From Myxocyprinus asiaticus (lineage: Eukaryota; Chordata; Actinopteri; Cypriniformes; Catostomidae), in the NCBI RefSeq assembly GCF_019703515.2, contig NC_059349.1:24214744-24278743 (forward strand): 64,000 bases of DNA. Reading direction: 5' to 3'. Positions 47,101 to 59,528 of this stretch are shown in pieces. The notes below the pieces were generated by a model. It was not told the origin of the DNA. It worked only from the letters and a program-made list of their open reading frames with translations, and ran no database searches. The position numbers and the translations under genes were made by a program. The stretch's first letter is position 1, and the number at the start of each line of letters is the position of its first letter.

Positions 47101-48169
47101 TTTTTTTAGACACCATTTCAATTTAAAAGGATTTTTCCAGGTTCCTTTTCTTTAAAAAAAAGAAAAAAGAAGAAGAAGAAGCAAAAATCGGGGTTACAGT
47201 GAGGCACTTATAATGGAAGTGAATGGGGCCAATCAGTATATATTAAAATACTCACTTTTTCAAAAGAATAGCCACAAGACATAAACAATATGTATGTTAA
47301 CATGGTTTTAGTGTGATAAAATTGCTTACTAACCTTTTCTGTGTAAAGTTTTAGCCAATTTTACAACTTCGTTGCCATGATGATGTAATGTCAACAAACC
47401 CTAAAACGACTGTAAAAAATTACAATTTAAACAACTTTGCAGCTCAAATAATACACGAGTTTAACAGAAGAATAAATGTAAGTGCTTTTATAAAATTAAA
47501 AGCTTCCCATTTCTGCCTTTAAACCCTCCCAAATTTGGCCCCATTCACTTCCATTCTAAGTGCCTAATTTTTGCTTTTTAAAAGAAAAGGACAGATGAGC
47601 CAAATTATTTTTTGTGGTAATAAACATTAAGCCACAAATGCTGTCGATTGACCTTAACTTGTATCGAACCTGGGATATTCCTTTTAAAAAGAACTGTTAA
47701 CACGTCTGGATACACCTGCGTTGTGCTCTATTCGTTGGCGATGCGTCTTTCTTTTTTAGCGCAAGAACGCTTTAGGTGTGAACGGCCCCTACAAATTCTA
47801 CGATCTGAACATGATTTTAAATTGCTGATGTTCTGAAATGGTATCATAAGTCTAGAATAACTTATCAAACTATTAACCGAAAACAACAGAAGTTAAATAC
47901 TGATATCATCACACCTGTTATTGAGCACTTTGCAATTAATTCACAATCACTCATGGTTCTCTTAGCCTACCTAATTTACGAAGCACCGTAGATACATCTA
48001 CAAGAGTTCCGTGTGGCGCAGGCAGATCCGGTTCAACTTTTGACCAGCTGAGTCCTTCTCTTATAATTCTGGAGTGAATGAAGTCTCTACAAAGCTCTTT
48101 TGACTGGGAGACGAGCTCTTTTTCCGCGGCGAACACCGAGGAACGCCGCAACGTGTTGATTTCTCGCAT
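44143..48169 (-). CDS. bok: BCL2-family ovarian killer BOK
   Basis: Four coding exons on the minus strand (48169-47971, 46849-46721, 45268-45105, 44268-44143) join in phase to 205 residues. BOK is a BAX/BAK-like effector that permeabilises membranes at the mitochondrion and ER. Seen in order: amino motif LRRSSVFAAE, BH3 region (VLRKLGDELECMRPYVYRNI across exons 1-2), BH1 (GITWGKVVAIYAVAAGL), DCVRQGHPVMVHTIVDSLG, the BH2 segment (LKKRGGWGDISKCVV) and a hydrophobic tail (LLKTMYIYLTK). The usual stretch of about 11 residues between FAAE and KELVSQ is absent, an in-frame loss that shortens helix 1. An alternative ATG lies five codons upstream (48184). Splice sites are GT-AG and there are no stops. 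Which fish paralogue (a or b) this is cannot be decided here. Confidence 0.92.
47125..47690. mobile_element. Non-autonomous inverted-repeat element (MITE-like), copy 3, bok intron 1
   Basis: Shares 'aatggaagtgaatggggcc', 'acatggttttagtgtgataa', 'ttacaacttcgttgccatga' and the right arm 'ccacaaatgctgtcgattga' with copies at 17715 and 34267. The left arm is truncated near a purine-rich GAA run at about 47155-47180. Confidence 0.75.
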
Positions 48170-50544
48170 GGTTGGCACGATCAATAGCTACACAACAGCC
48201 TACATAACTTTTTCTAGCCAAGCAAAGTGCGTTGTCCACGACAGTTTCCAGATGAATTTCAAAACGTTTGCGCTTATCTGACACAGGTTCACTGAGATGT
48301 AAAGAGCCAATCAGGGAAAAAACATCGCCATACTGAATCCCCCTGCGAGCCAATTGCTTTGAACTGATCGATCGTCAAGTTCCGCCGCTGCTGTCCTTTT
48401 TAATTTACAGTGATGTGTCATCTTATCCCTTCCAATAGCCCTTCGTTTTTCGCAGTAAAATTGAATACGTTGAAATGGGCTGTCATATTTCCATTGTTCT
48501 GTCCGCTCGCTCTGACGAAAAGGATTGAGGTCGGACACTTGGAAACTTTTTTTCTCCTTACCTGGAAGGCTTAGGTAACCACTTAACCAACTCCCAAGTT
48601 GAACGGCTTAGTCCAAATATAAACAGTGCCCAAGCCATCCTTCTCTGGCGCAGCTCAGGATGAGCATATAAGCCTATATGTGTTGTTTTCAGTCTATGAA
48701 ACAGTATTACATATACAATCAATTGAAAACAAATAAGCTCAGTCAAATCAGTTCATTCATCAAATTCACACAATAAATCAGCAATTGTCATTTCTTAAAA
48801 ACACTGATATTAAAAGAGGCTTTTGACAAACAGCCCCAGGTGTGAAGGCATTTTTGACAGACTATTATTTCTTCTATAAAAAGATCCTTCCCCTAGAATC
48901 AGCAAGTTCATTCATGCCTTGCTAGTGGTTCACCGGGTAAGTTATTATCGGTCTATGTTTAGCTAACTAATCCTCTCATTACAAACCAACACAACCGTTT
49001 AAAGGCCTGTGTTTGAATCTAGAATCCACCACATCACCCCATGCATGTTACAAAGCACTGTTACAAAGTCTTTTTTGTGATCATCATATTTATATGACAG
49101 TAGTGGAATTTTTTATTCCCAGAAAAGGCTTTAAAAGGTGAGAATTCATGTGCAAGTCAGATTGATAATTGTAAAAAACAGTGACCTTTAATCATTATCT
49201 TCAGGAGCAATTTCTTCTTGATCTAACCCTTAATGGAATAGTTCACCAAAAAATGAAAATTCTCTCATAATTTAGATGAGTATGACTTTTTTTCTTCTGC
49301 AGTACACAAATGAAGATTTTTAGAAGAATATCTCAGCTCTGTAGGTCCATACAATGCAAGTGAATGTTGGCTAGAACTTTGAAGGTCCAAAAAGCACATA
49401 AAGACAGGGCTCGAGGGAACACAACCCCCACCACCACCACCACCATATGGGAAACCCATTTTTATTTTTTATTTTTTTTTAAGTGCAAGGAAAGCTTGAA
49501 ATCATTATTGATGCAATATTGAAAATATTGACCATAACAGAGCTCAACACTGGTCCTAACACTGGAGATTTGTGCAGTATTCATTGCATGCCTTTCCCAT
49601 CACCAAAAGAAATATAAGAACTATCTGACCAAAAGTGACCAAAACAAAGATGGCACACACTTTATAGCCTACATGTATGCCTTTTGCATGGAAACTTGTA
49701 ATACAAACAACACATTTTCAAATGCTTAGATTTTCTGATTGCTGTACACACTGTAAATTATGCTTCCTAGTGCTTGACCCATGCGCAGAGCACTAGATGT
49801 CGCTATAGGAAGTGTAATTGAGCTTGAAATCGTGATCACCAATCACCAATGCATTCACATGCATTGTATGGACCTACATAGCTGAAATATTCTTCTAAAA
49901 ATATTTGTTTGTGTTCTGCAGAAGAAAGGAAGTCATACACATCTGGGATGGCATAAGGGTGAGTAGATGACAGAATTGTCATTTTTGGGTGAACTATCCC
50001 TTTAAGATGTTTAGTAGATGTGAATTAGATTGTGATGCTTTCCAGATTAAAAGATCTAAAACAGACATCTCGGAGATGTACGTGTGCTATCTGGTAGTAA
50101 TGTAATCACTGTTTCATGTTTCATGTGTAGGTGGTTCATGTGTTTGTTGTCAGTCACCAAATATACTGTAGAACTAATCTGACAGCTAGCTAAGGGTCAC
50201 AAAGGTGTCTGCAGAGGCACTAAAACCGGTAAAAGTTAGGTCTAGAATGGAATGTTATGAAATATATTAAATTTTAACAGATACCAGATTCAAGACAAAT
50301 TAATTTTCTTACTTTGTTACTCTGCCAATGGCGGACCACTAACCAGTGGAACTACAACTCCCACAATTCCGCATTCAGTGAATCAGAAGACGCGCATGCG
50401 CCAATGACTGCGCCTATTATTTTGTTCTTCCGAAGCAATAAACGAAGAGCCGCCCGAACGTGCGCTGATCAATATAAAATATTAACACGCGGAAACAGAT
50501 TTGCTCGTAGGCAAATGTTTTCATACATGGAGTTACACGACACC
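48170..50544. other. Shared upstream region of bok and stk25
   Basis: The divergent genes bok (-) and stk25 (+) flank this region, which must hold both promoters. No coding exon was recognised. It contains a disrupted foldback element (49229-50004). Confidence 0.45.
49229..50004. mobile_element. Foldback element, copy 5, interrupted
   Basis: The left arm 'aatagttcaccaaaaaatga' and the right arm 'catttttgggtgaactatcc' are inverted. The centre carries an unrelated stretch with a CCA repeat (about 49425-49444) and an A/T run. Confidence 0.7.
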
Positions 50545-50760
50545 TAACGTTTGTTCTCGCCAGGCTGCGGGGTCCGCCATCAGGGGATTGGAGGCCGAAA
50601 ACACGGCAGACCGACAGGACATGCAGAGGTGTTTTTCTATGTAAAAGCTATCGAGCTAAGCAGGGGCATCGGAGGAGCAAAACGTTGAAGAGTTTTCCAG
50701 CACCCCTCCTTTGGCAGAAAGGGCTACAGCTGCTGTCATCCACACCGACCAGCCGTCAGG
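50545..50760 (+). promoter_or_regulatory. Probable stk25 5' leader and promoter-proximal region
   Basis: G+C-rich sequence immediately before the stk25 ATG (50761). The preceding 200 bases contain several CG dinucleotides and no upstream in-frame coding match, so this is taken as 5' untranslated region. No TATA box is obvious. The transcription start is not determined. Confidence 0.4.
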
Positions 50761-53700
50761 ATGGCGCACCTCCGCGACATGCAGAATCAGGTAAATCCGC
50801 AGCCCAGCTGAGTCTATTCATTCTGGATACAGAGGTATTAATCTAATAATCATTAAAATGACTGGCAGGTTTAGTGCTAGCCTGGCATGGCATGCAAGTC
50901 ATTTCTGTAGTTGTTGAGTTGTAAAGCCAGGTACTGTTGTTATCTAACGGTACATTGTGTTTGGGTATCCTCAAAGCTTGACATTTTCTTCATAGCTTCT
51001 TAATCACTTTAATGTCATGTCTGTCATTTTATTTAGAATTTTAGATATGCTTAAATTTGTTGAAACGTGCATGAAAGAGCATTCCACTATATGTAAAGCA
51101 TCCTAGGATGATTCATTGTGTCATTGTCATTTTTAAGCTACACCTGTCATTGACAGTGTATCCTTCATGACAGCTGTACTGTCTCTCTTGCATACTCACT
51201 AGAATTCCCGGCTTGACCCGGAGGAGTATTTCACAAAGCAGGAGCGCATTGGGAAGGGGTCTTTTGGTGAGGTCTATAAGGGCATCAACAATCGCACCAA
51301 AGAGGTGGTGGCCATCAAGATCATTGACCTGGAGGAGGCAGAAGATGAGATCGAGGACATTCAGCAGGAGATCACGGTGCTCAGCCAATGTGACAGCCCT
51401 TATGTCACCAAATACTATGGCTCATATCTGAAGGTAAACTCTCCCGTTGTTAGAGATCTTAGGCATGTACATGCACTGAATATTGAGAGTGCTTTTACAT
51501 CAATACTGCATCTTTTAAGATGAATACTCGCACACAAAATAAGCGTGACTTACCCACAATATATCAGATGTGTTACACTTTCTCACAAGTTCATTCAGCA
51601 ACTTGTGAGTACACTCGATCTACAATACAAAGAATCCATTAAAAGCACTCATTATATAGTCATATTTACTATGGAAGTCCCAGTTCAATTTTTTGAGAAT
51701 GAGTACGAGTACCGATACTTCCTTTTCTGTACTCGCAGATACCGATACCTATTTATTTTTGTTGTTTTTTTTATTCTATATTCAACAGTTTATTTCAATT
51801 TGATCATCAAAATGGGGTCTATATAAATGAATTCATTAAAACTGTAATCAAATGAAAATAGAACATTTAATTTTCAATATAATATTGTATTATTTTTATC
51901 CAGAATACAACATTGGAGTTATTTTTTGTCAAATAAAGTGCTGCATTACAGAGGATCACAGATGTGAGATATTGCTTAAAGGTTCACTCTAATTTTTTTC
52001 CTCATTTAAAAAGTTTTACTTCTAAAGAAATTAATAGTAATTTTGAAGCATATGTATAAAATCATGACCACTCATGTGAGATGAAGAGTTCAGTCATATT
52101 AGTAACCTTATAAAAGTTGTTTTATTCTACATGAGGCAGGGGTGCCTCATGGGGGCTGCCATGTTAGAATCACATGACCAGCTGAATACTACTTGCTTAA
52201 TCTCAGTAACCGTCCTGTTATTTGACACATTCACTAATTGATTAAATGAATCCTGGTTTACTGTGCATAGTGAATTTCTACAATGGCATTGGTTGCTGAA
52301 AACTACTGTGTTTGAATAATGCAGCATCCAGCACACTAGGTGTTAGTGTAAAAAAATACTGAGTGCACCCTTAAATATAAAATAATTATTATTGATTTAA
52401 TATTATTATTAGTCGTAGATGTAGTAGGATTAGGGCTGCAACTAACGATTATTTTGATAATCGATTAATCTAATGATTATTTGACTGTTCGGTCGATTAT
52501 TGCAACGATTAATCATTAGCTCTTAAATTATTATTCAGCTTGTGCCCTGACTTAAAAGGTTGTATAAACATGCTTACTAACAATAAAGAGGACAAAATCA
52601 TAATTTAAAAATACCTGTAAATGACATTCACTGAATTAAAGGGAAAAAAAATACTTTTTATTAAGTTTAATTCAGTAAAAAATTCACTGCAAATCCTACT
52701 GTTATCAAGTGTTTTTGTCTTGTTTTCCATTTACAATTGTCTAAAAATCCTTAAAACAAGATACATTTACTTGAGAAGCAACATATAAGATATTTAGACT
52801 TGCTTTAAGAGAATGTATCTTAAATATAAGTGTATTTTTTAAGTGTATTTTTTCACTTGTTTATATTTCTGCCAGTGCAGTAAAGACAAAATATACTTAT
52901 ATTCAATATATATTCTCTAAAAGCAAGTCTAAATATCTTATATGTTTTTAGATATTTTTAAATATTTTTATTTTTAATATTATATTCAACATTCTCAGAT
53001 TACACTTTTTTCTTCTGCAGTATAGCTGCTAAATAAAATGTACGTTGTTTTAAAGGAGTTTTAGATATTTATATCAGAAAACAAGCCAAAACAAAAACAA
53101 ATCAAAAACGTATTTTGTTGCAGTGTATAATGGGCGAAGACTACCTTCTCTCACCTTTCTGTTCACTTCAATCCATCTTTAACTCACAAAAAAACAAACT
53201 CTCTCTTATAAATAAAGCTGCATATTGCCAATTTTCTTCATGATATGAAATGCACAGTGACATATATTATGATTCAATAAGTTGCGAGCCATCACGTTAT
53301 AATCTAGCTGCAGCAAGCGTGCTCGAGGGACGAGCGTCCCCGCGACAGAGTGTACCTCAGCTGGGTGCAGTTTCAATCTCTCCCCCTTAGATCGGGACAT
53401 TCGCGCAGCTCATAGAAGAGGCGCTGACTGCACAGAGAAATATCAGTTCTGGAGTTTGTAGTTATTTACATGATCTGCTTCTGTATTATTTGAACTTTAA
53501 TAAAGCTATAATGCATTAAATATAACTGTTCTTAAGATGTTTCCTTTAAAGACGCTCAACATGCATGTTTTGCTCCAGCTCCACTTATTCCACAACGAGT
53601 GTGCTTCTGTATTTACTTATTTGATATTTTTGCATTATAATTCCCTCATACTTTGCGATCTTCATCACCTGAATCTGTTTGAAAAGTTTAGAGTGCATCT

Positions 53701-56700
53701 GGACTGTGAGTTGTGTAATTCTTCCTCTCTTCAGTCAGGCGCGAGCTGCAGTGCTGCTCTCGCGCATCAGTTTAATGTAATCTCATGTTACATTTAATGA
53801 GATCAAACGACTGTTCGACAGTGAAAATGTTTGACGACAATGTTTTATTGTCGACGTTGTCGATAACGTCGACTAATCGTTTCAACCCTAAGTAGGATAA
53901 CAGTAAATATTACATAACTATACAATAGTGATATATTTCTGTCGCACTTTTTTCCATTTAAATTTAGCTTTTCTTTTGGTGGAAGCTTTTATTTTGAAGC
54001 CCTTTCCGTTTCTGTGTGTTTTTGATTGTAACTTCTCACCTCTGGAATTGCAGGTCGCTACGTAACCCAGTGTGTTTATTAAACCAAAAAAGGCTCCTAT
54101 TTCATTAAATGAATACTGAATACAAATGTGTTTTAGAGCTCCTTGGTATGAGCAGATGGCTTTATCTTTATTTTCATACATTCTTAAAACAAGATCTGTT
54201 TACTTTGAAGCACACATCACATGCAAACTATATATTTGTCTAATTAAATAGCAACCTTTGCAGTTTAATAATCACACTAGGACATAAGATGATTTTAATT
54301 TGTGCACTGAATGTTTACGCAATGACATTTGTACCTCAGATAGTATCGTTTTTTTGTATCAGAGCATTTTTACGAGTACAAGTACATGAGCCCAGTATCG
54401 GGCACGATTCCGATACCAGTATTGGGACATCCCTAATATTTACGTTTATGCACTTATGGACTTCAGGTGCATTCAAGCTATTTATGTTATCACTATGTGC
54501 ACTCCCTGGAAATTAAATCTTGTTGTGGTTAGTGCCATGTATTTATTATTTAAATATAAACATTTAAAGATTTCCATTTAAATACTAAATGTAGAATATA
54601 GAAATGGTACTCATGTTATGTTTGTCATCGTCTAAAGGGAACTAAGCTGTGGATCATCATGGAGTATTTAGGAGGTGGCTCTGCTTTAGATCTTGTAAGT
54701 AGAACAACAGTGGCTCTCCAAATATTGGAATAATTTCATGTGCATATTTACTGTATGTGGTCTTAAAAATCACAAGCTTTAGACTTGCATCTAGATAGAC
54801 ATGATGAAAACAGAAATTAAATTGTCCTCCCCACCTCTCAGCTGAAACCAGGGCCACTAGAGGAGACGTATATTGCCACTATACTGAGGGAGATTCTGAA
54901 GGGACTGGAATACTTGCATTCAGAGAGGAAGATTCACCGTGATATCAAAGGTGTGATCATATACACGTCCGCCTACTCAATCAGGCTAGCTTGGAAAGTG
55001 TTTAAATTTAATCACTTGGTTTCTGTTTGTCGCAATTTATTTGAGAACTGTGCTGATGATTCATGTTTTTGTCTTGTGACAGCTGCCAACGTGCTGCTGT
55101 CTGAGCAGGGGGATGTGAAGCTGGCAGACTTTGGTGTGGCGGGACAGCTCACAGACACCCAGATCAAGAGAAACACTTTTGTGGGAACTCCTTTCTGGAT
55201 GGCTCCAGAGGTCATCAAACAGTCTGCTTATGACTTTAAGGTGCGGAAATTCTACGGAGACTGGAATAGAGGAATGGACTTTTCTTAGGATGCAAGAGAA
55301 CAATCTGGTCACTTACGAGTTTCATGCACAGTCAGAATATTAATGTGCAAATGTGCTTACAGAGCTGTGAAAACAAACATTCAGCATTCTGGCAGAAAGG
55401 CTGGGGTGCTAAAACTGTTCCAAAGCCTTTTTTTGTTTTTTAAAGTGGTGGGCATAGAAACCAGTCACTAGTGGAGTTTTGTATTTTAGCATTGTAGCAG
55501 CTACTCATATATTTCCTAAACATTTATATAATGTCATCGTGGAAGCATTTATTGATGACCTATTGAGATAAAACCTAGACTTCTTGGTTGTCTTTTCGGC
55601 TGCAGGCAGACATTTGGTCCTTGGGAATCACAGCTATCGAACTGGCTAAGGGGGAACCCCCAAATTCAGAACTGCACCCCATGCGAGTGCTGTTTCTCAT
55701 TCCCAAGAACACTCCCCCGACACTGGAGGGGTCCTACAGCAAACCCTTCAAAGAGTTTGTGGAGGCCTGCCTCAATAAAGACCCACGCTTTGTGAGTATT
55801 TGGCACTGGCATTGGGTTACACAACATTTTCACAACGTTTTCTGTGTGAGTAATATATTAGTCTTTGTTTGAAGTTCATTGTGAAAGTCCTTTTAAATCT
55901 CAATTAACACGTAAATGAAGTACTAATTACGGTTCCCGTGATCATGAAAAGCCTGGAAATGTAGTATCGGCAAATTTTAAAATGGACCTTTCCAGTCCTG
56001 GAAATGTAAATAAAATAGTAAATCTTAAAAGACTTGAAATTTAATTTTTCTAGTTTTGCTTTATTTAAAATTTTTAATCAGCTAAATATTGATTTTAGAG
56101 CTTTTGTAGAGCAAAACTAAAGCTCTGTTCACACATGCAATGACTATCTCTTGATGTTGCTAGTCTCTGTACTTTATTACTGCCTTCAAGTGGACCCAGG
56201 AAGCTCGTACCTCCGAGTCGGACATTGGTTAATACGACATGTCACACATTCAAGTGGGAAACAAAATACGGAAGAAGCTAAACTCTTTTTTTTTTTTTTT
56301 TTTTTTTAACATTTTTGAAAAAAAAATTTTTATTTGTAATGCCCAATTCCCAATGCACTCCTAAGTCCTCGCGGTGGCGTAGTGACTCGCCTCAATCCGG
56401 GTGGTGGAGGACGAATCTCAGTTGCCTCTGCGTCTGAGACCATCAATCCACGCATCGTATCACGTGGTTTGTTGAGCGCGTTACCACAGAAACCTAGCGT
56501 GTGTGGAGGCTCACGCTATTCTCCGTGGCGCCCATGCACAACTCACCGCGCGCCCCACCGAGCGCAAGAACCACATTATAACAACCACAAGGAGGTTACC
56601 CCAACGTGACTCTACCCACCCTTGCAACCGGGCCAATTGGTTGCTTAGGAGACCTGGCTGGACTCACTCAGCATGCCCTGGATTCGAACTTGCGACTCCA

Positions 56701-58268
56701 GGTGTGGTAGTCAGTGTCTTTACTTGCTGAGCTACCCAGGCCCCCAGAAGAAGCCAAACTCAAACAAATACACAATGAATGACGGCAAAAGCTCTTTTTC
56801 TGTTGTACCAGTGAATAAACAAAAATGAATACATTTCCATCAATTATTCACAACATATAAGCTTTAAAAATGCATGGTATCTAACAAATTATTAATTAAT
56901 TTGCTTTAAACAAGCCACAATAGGTGAGTAATTAGAATATTGTCATATATAACAAATTAATATTATTCAAATAAAGTACAGAAGTTGAAATATTCATTTC
57001 CAAATCGTTCGTTTCCATCATCTTTCCTGTCAACACGCACCTCCCAACATCCCATCTCGGCAACTCTTGTATCATCTAGAATTCAGAGTTTCCCACTCGT
57101 AAGTAAGACTTCACTTGATCTTTCATGTCCTCGGAACTCGTAAGTATGATATTTCCGACTCTATTTGAAGGGCACACAAGTCGCTAGTGGGTGTTCCTAC
57201 TGCTGTTGCTCTAATGTTATTGGTGGACTGTACGTCTGGCCGTATCTTTTTTGAAAATTTGATCACAGATCATTGGCAGCTTTCTTGTCGCTTAAAATGT
57301 TCTGCTGTTTTTATATGACCTGCAATAGTTCTCAATGCCTTATATCATTATCAAGATGAACAATCGATCAGTGTATGAATCAAACCTACTCACACTGCTG
57401 ACAATTTCGCAAAAGTCGCTCCTCTTTTGCATGAAGTTTAACTTTTCGCTGGACATGTCCACATCGGGTTGCCGACGATTGCTGTTGCTCCTGTCACTGG
57501 AAGTTGCCAGCTCTCATTGAAAATGAATGAGATCATGTCGCTGCATGTGTGAACAGGGCTTTACAGGTCAAAGTTATGTTTGATTAATGAGTGAATCATT
57601 TGGGTTGGTTCTTTTCAATGAAGTGGATGAACCTGTTAATAAATCGGTCTAAATGATTCATTAACAAACCAGTGTAAATCACGAATCACAATGACTGATA
57701 AGAACCTGGAAAAGTTATGGAAATTTAATGGTAAAACAAAAAGTGCAGGAACCTTAACTTAAACATTTTAGTCATGCAGACATTTGTAAAAGCATTGAGC
57801 ATATTGACCATGACCTCACTGGTCTGTTTGTACAGCGGCCCACTGCCAAGGAGTTACTGAAGCACAAATTCATCACGCGCTACACCAAGAAAACATCCTA
57901 TCTGACAGAGCTCATTGACCGATACCGGCGCTGGAAATCTGAGGGCCACGAGTCCAGCTCAGATGATTCTGACATGTAAGCCATCCATCCATTATGATGT
58001 ACAAGCAATCAATAACTCTTGCCCTCTCATTCATAATGATATATTATTTATTTCTGTCTTCTCTCATTACTTCAAGCACTGTCCTTTTAATTGGATAACT
58101 GGTGAATTGATCCTAATGATTTATAGCATTTTTCTCCACTTCTCCTCATACATTAACAGGGATGGAGATGGTGATGACAGAGACCAGTGTCCTGTATGGA
58201 CGTTCCCCACAGTCCGGCCCAGCTCCATGAACAAGCTTCAGAAGGGCTACACAAACACAGACTCCGAG
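50761..58268 (+). CDS. stk25: Serine/threonine kinase 25 (GCK-III family), 3' end outside the window
   Basis: Eight in-phase exons give the first 340 residues: 50761-50790, 51203-51433, 54638-54694, 54842-54950, 55083-55240, 55606-55791, 57836-57975, 58160-58268. STK25 is a Golgi-associated Ste20/GCK-III kinase that works with CCM3/PDCD10 and STRIPAK. The whole kinase domain is visible: glycine loop GKGSFGEV, catalytic VAIK lysine (residue 49), HRDIKAANV, DFG (158-160), the activation segment with Thr174 ([15 protein letters not shown]) and the end [21 protein letters not shown] Ser/Asp-rich linker follows ([14 protein letters not shown]). The carboxyl regulatory part (about 85 more residues in human) lies beyond 64000 or was not recognised. 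All seen splice sites are GT-AG and the frame is intact. Sequence separates it from its relatives STK24/STK26 mainly by the [10 protein letters not shown] start and WTFPTVRPS tail. Confidence 0.93.
51670..54437. mobile_element. hAT-like element, outer member of a nested pair (stk25 intron 2)
   Basis: The right end 'cgattccgataccagtattg' with 'ggacatccctaa' is the inverted counterpart of left sequence 'ggaagtcccagttc' with 'gagtaccgatactt'. Palindromic 'gataccgatac'-type subterminal repeats are seen at both sides. The left tip is degenerate. No target duplication was verified. Confidence 0.5.
52431..53890. mobile_element. hAT-type non-autonomous element, inner member of the nested pair
   Basis: Termini TAGGGCTGCAACTAACGATT and GACTAATCGTTTCAACCCTA are inverted. 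A perfect 8-bp duplication AGTAGGAT flanks the element (52423-52430, 53891-53898). Internal AT-rich sequence has no transposase. Confidence 0.9.
56286..56747 (-). mobile_element. tRNA-derived SINE, copy 3, stk25 intron 6
   Basis: The minus-strand head near 56746 reads GGGGGCCTGGGTAGCTCAGC with a B-box-like GTTCGAATCC. The tail is a 24-base T run on the plus strand (56286 onward). A 15-bp duplication with one mismatch (GAAGAAGCTAAACTC at 56271-56285, GAAGAAGCCAAACTC at 56748-56762) proves retroposition. Confidence 0.92.
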
Positions 58269-58375
58269 GTGAGCAGTTAGTCAACATGTTGTAGTTTTTT
58301 TTTTGTTGCAAAATGGCAAGTGTTGTTGCACTGTCAAACGTATTACTTCAAGTTTGTGAAGTCAAAAAACTTCAT

Positions 58376-58680
58376 TGAAGGGATAGTTCACCCAAAACTG
58401 AAAAATGATTTCATCATTTACACACTGTCATGCCATACCAGATGTATATGACTTTCTTCTGCAGATCACAAATGAAGATATTTAGAAAAATATCTCAGCT
58501 CTGTGACCAAAACTTTGAAGCTCTAAAAATCATAAAGGCAGCGTTCAAGTAATCCATAAGACTCCAGTGGTTAAATCTAGGACTTCTGAAGTGATATTAG
58601 TGTGGGTGAGAAACAGATCAATATTTAAGACCTTTTCTACTATAAATCTCCACTTTTACTTTCACATTCTGGAAGTGAAA
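58376..58680. mobile_element. Foldback element, copy 6, left arm only
   Basis: Begins 'aagggatagttcacccaaaa' and includes 'ccagtggttaaatctagg' and 'gtgggtgagaaacagatcaa', matching the left arm and loop of copy 1. The right arm is missing; unrelated sequence starts near 58690. Confidence 0.75.
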
Positions 58681-58689
58681 GTGGAGACT

Positions 58690-59480
58690 AGGGCTGCGTT
58701 CCATTTCACTGTTAACATCCACTCGCTAACTCCCCTAAGCACTTCCCTTCAGGGGAATCCCCGCAACCATTTTGGAAGTCCGTTCCACTTTGTTCAGTGA
58801 ACGAGGGAAGTTTCTGTTGACAGACCCCCAACCCTTCAATATTGACCGAGGAAGCGAGTCTACTCTGTTGTACGCATCAGGCAGCTCAATATCCCAAAAT
58901 GCAACTTGATTGTGACGTGACAGCATGTTGCACTTCATAAACCCCACCCCCCACACAACTCTAATGTATGATGGAAGTGAAGTTAGTTCAATTAAGCAGT
59001 TTAGAAAAGTTATATTGAGATTTAACAGCATAACACTTGTAGCTACCTTAAACTGTTTATCACACAGTTATAGCCTATGTGTTCATTGTTATGTTAACAT
59101 TTTCGTTTGTGTAAATCTTGATTAATCCTTTCTAACAATTCATTCTAATAAAAAAAATAAATAAAATTAAACATACGAGATTTATACATAAGCCTCTGAA
59201 ATTACAACTAAACTTTACCTGAAACTGTGGTTGCATCAATCTCGAAAACGTTGTTTTCTCAGTTGCAAAAATCATACAAATTCTACAAATTGACATCAAC
59301 CTTCAACATGCTCCAAGTAATCAAGGGTTTAGGGTTTTCCAGTTAAACCCATTGCACGTGTTCCGCCAGTAGTGGACACTCGCGCAATGTAAGCAGTGAC
59401 CTACATCCGAGTCCATGAGATGGAGGGAAGTTAGCGAGGGAAGGGCTGTTTCCTGTCCTCTCCACTTTACCTATCTAATA
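58690..59480. other. Intron DNA after the last visible stk25 exon
   Basis: The sequence 'ggctgcgttccatttcac' near 58692 and 'aagttagcgagggaagggct' near 59430 look like ends of another fish repeat. No coding exon was recognised. Confidence 0.35.
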
Positions 59481-59482
59481 AA

Positions 59483-59487
59483 GGTGG

Positions 59488-59525
<38 letters not shown>
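59483..59525. repeat. AT/TA microsatellite
   Basis: About 20 AT repeats directly abut the left end of the Tc1 element. A shorter TA run (61106-61136) lies at the other end, so the element appears to have inserted into a TA run. Confidence 0.9.

Positions 59526-59528
<3 letters not shown>

Noticed and set aside
48087..48353. Minus-strand 88-codon frame overlapping bok exon 1
   Set aside because: It is out of frame with the recognised bok coding sequence and shows no family features.
53537..54181. Open frames of 86-87 codons in stk25 intron 2
   Set aside because: They lie in or between hAT sequences, with no kinase or transposase features.
55131..55343. Alternative frame over stk25 exon 5
   Set aside because: The kinase frame ([16 protein letters not shown]) is unambiguous; this is a shadow.
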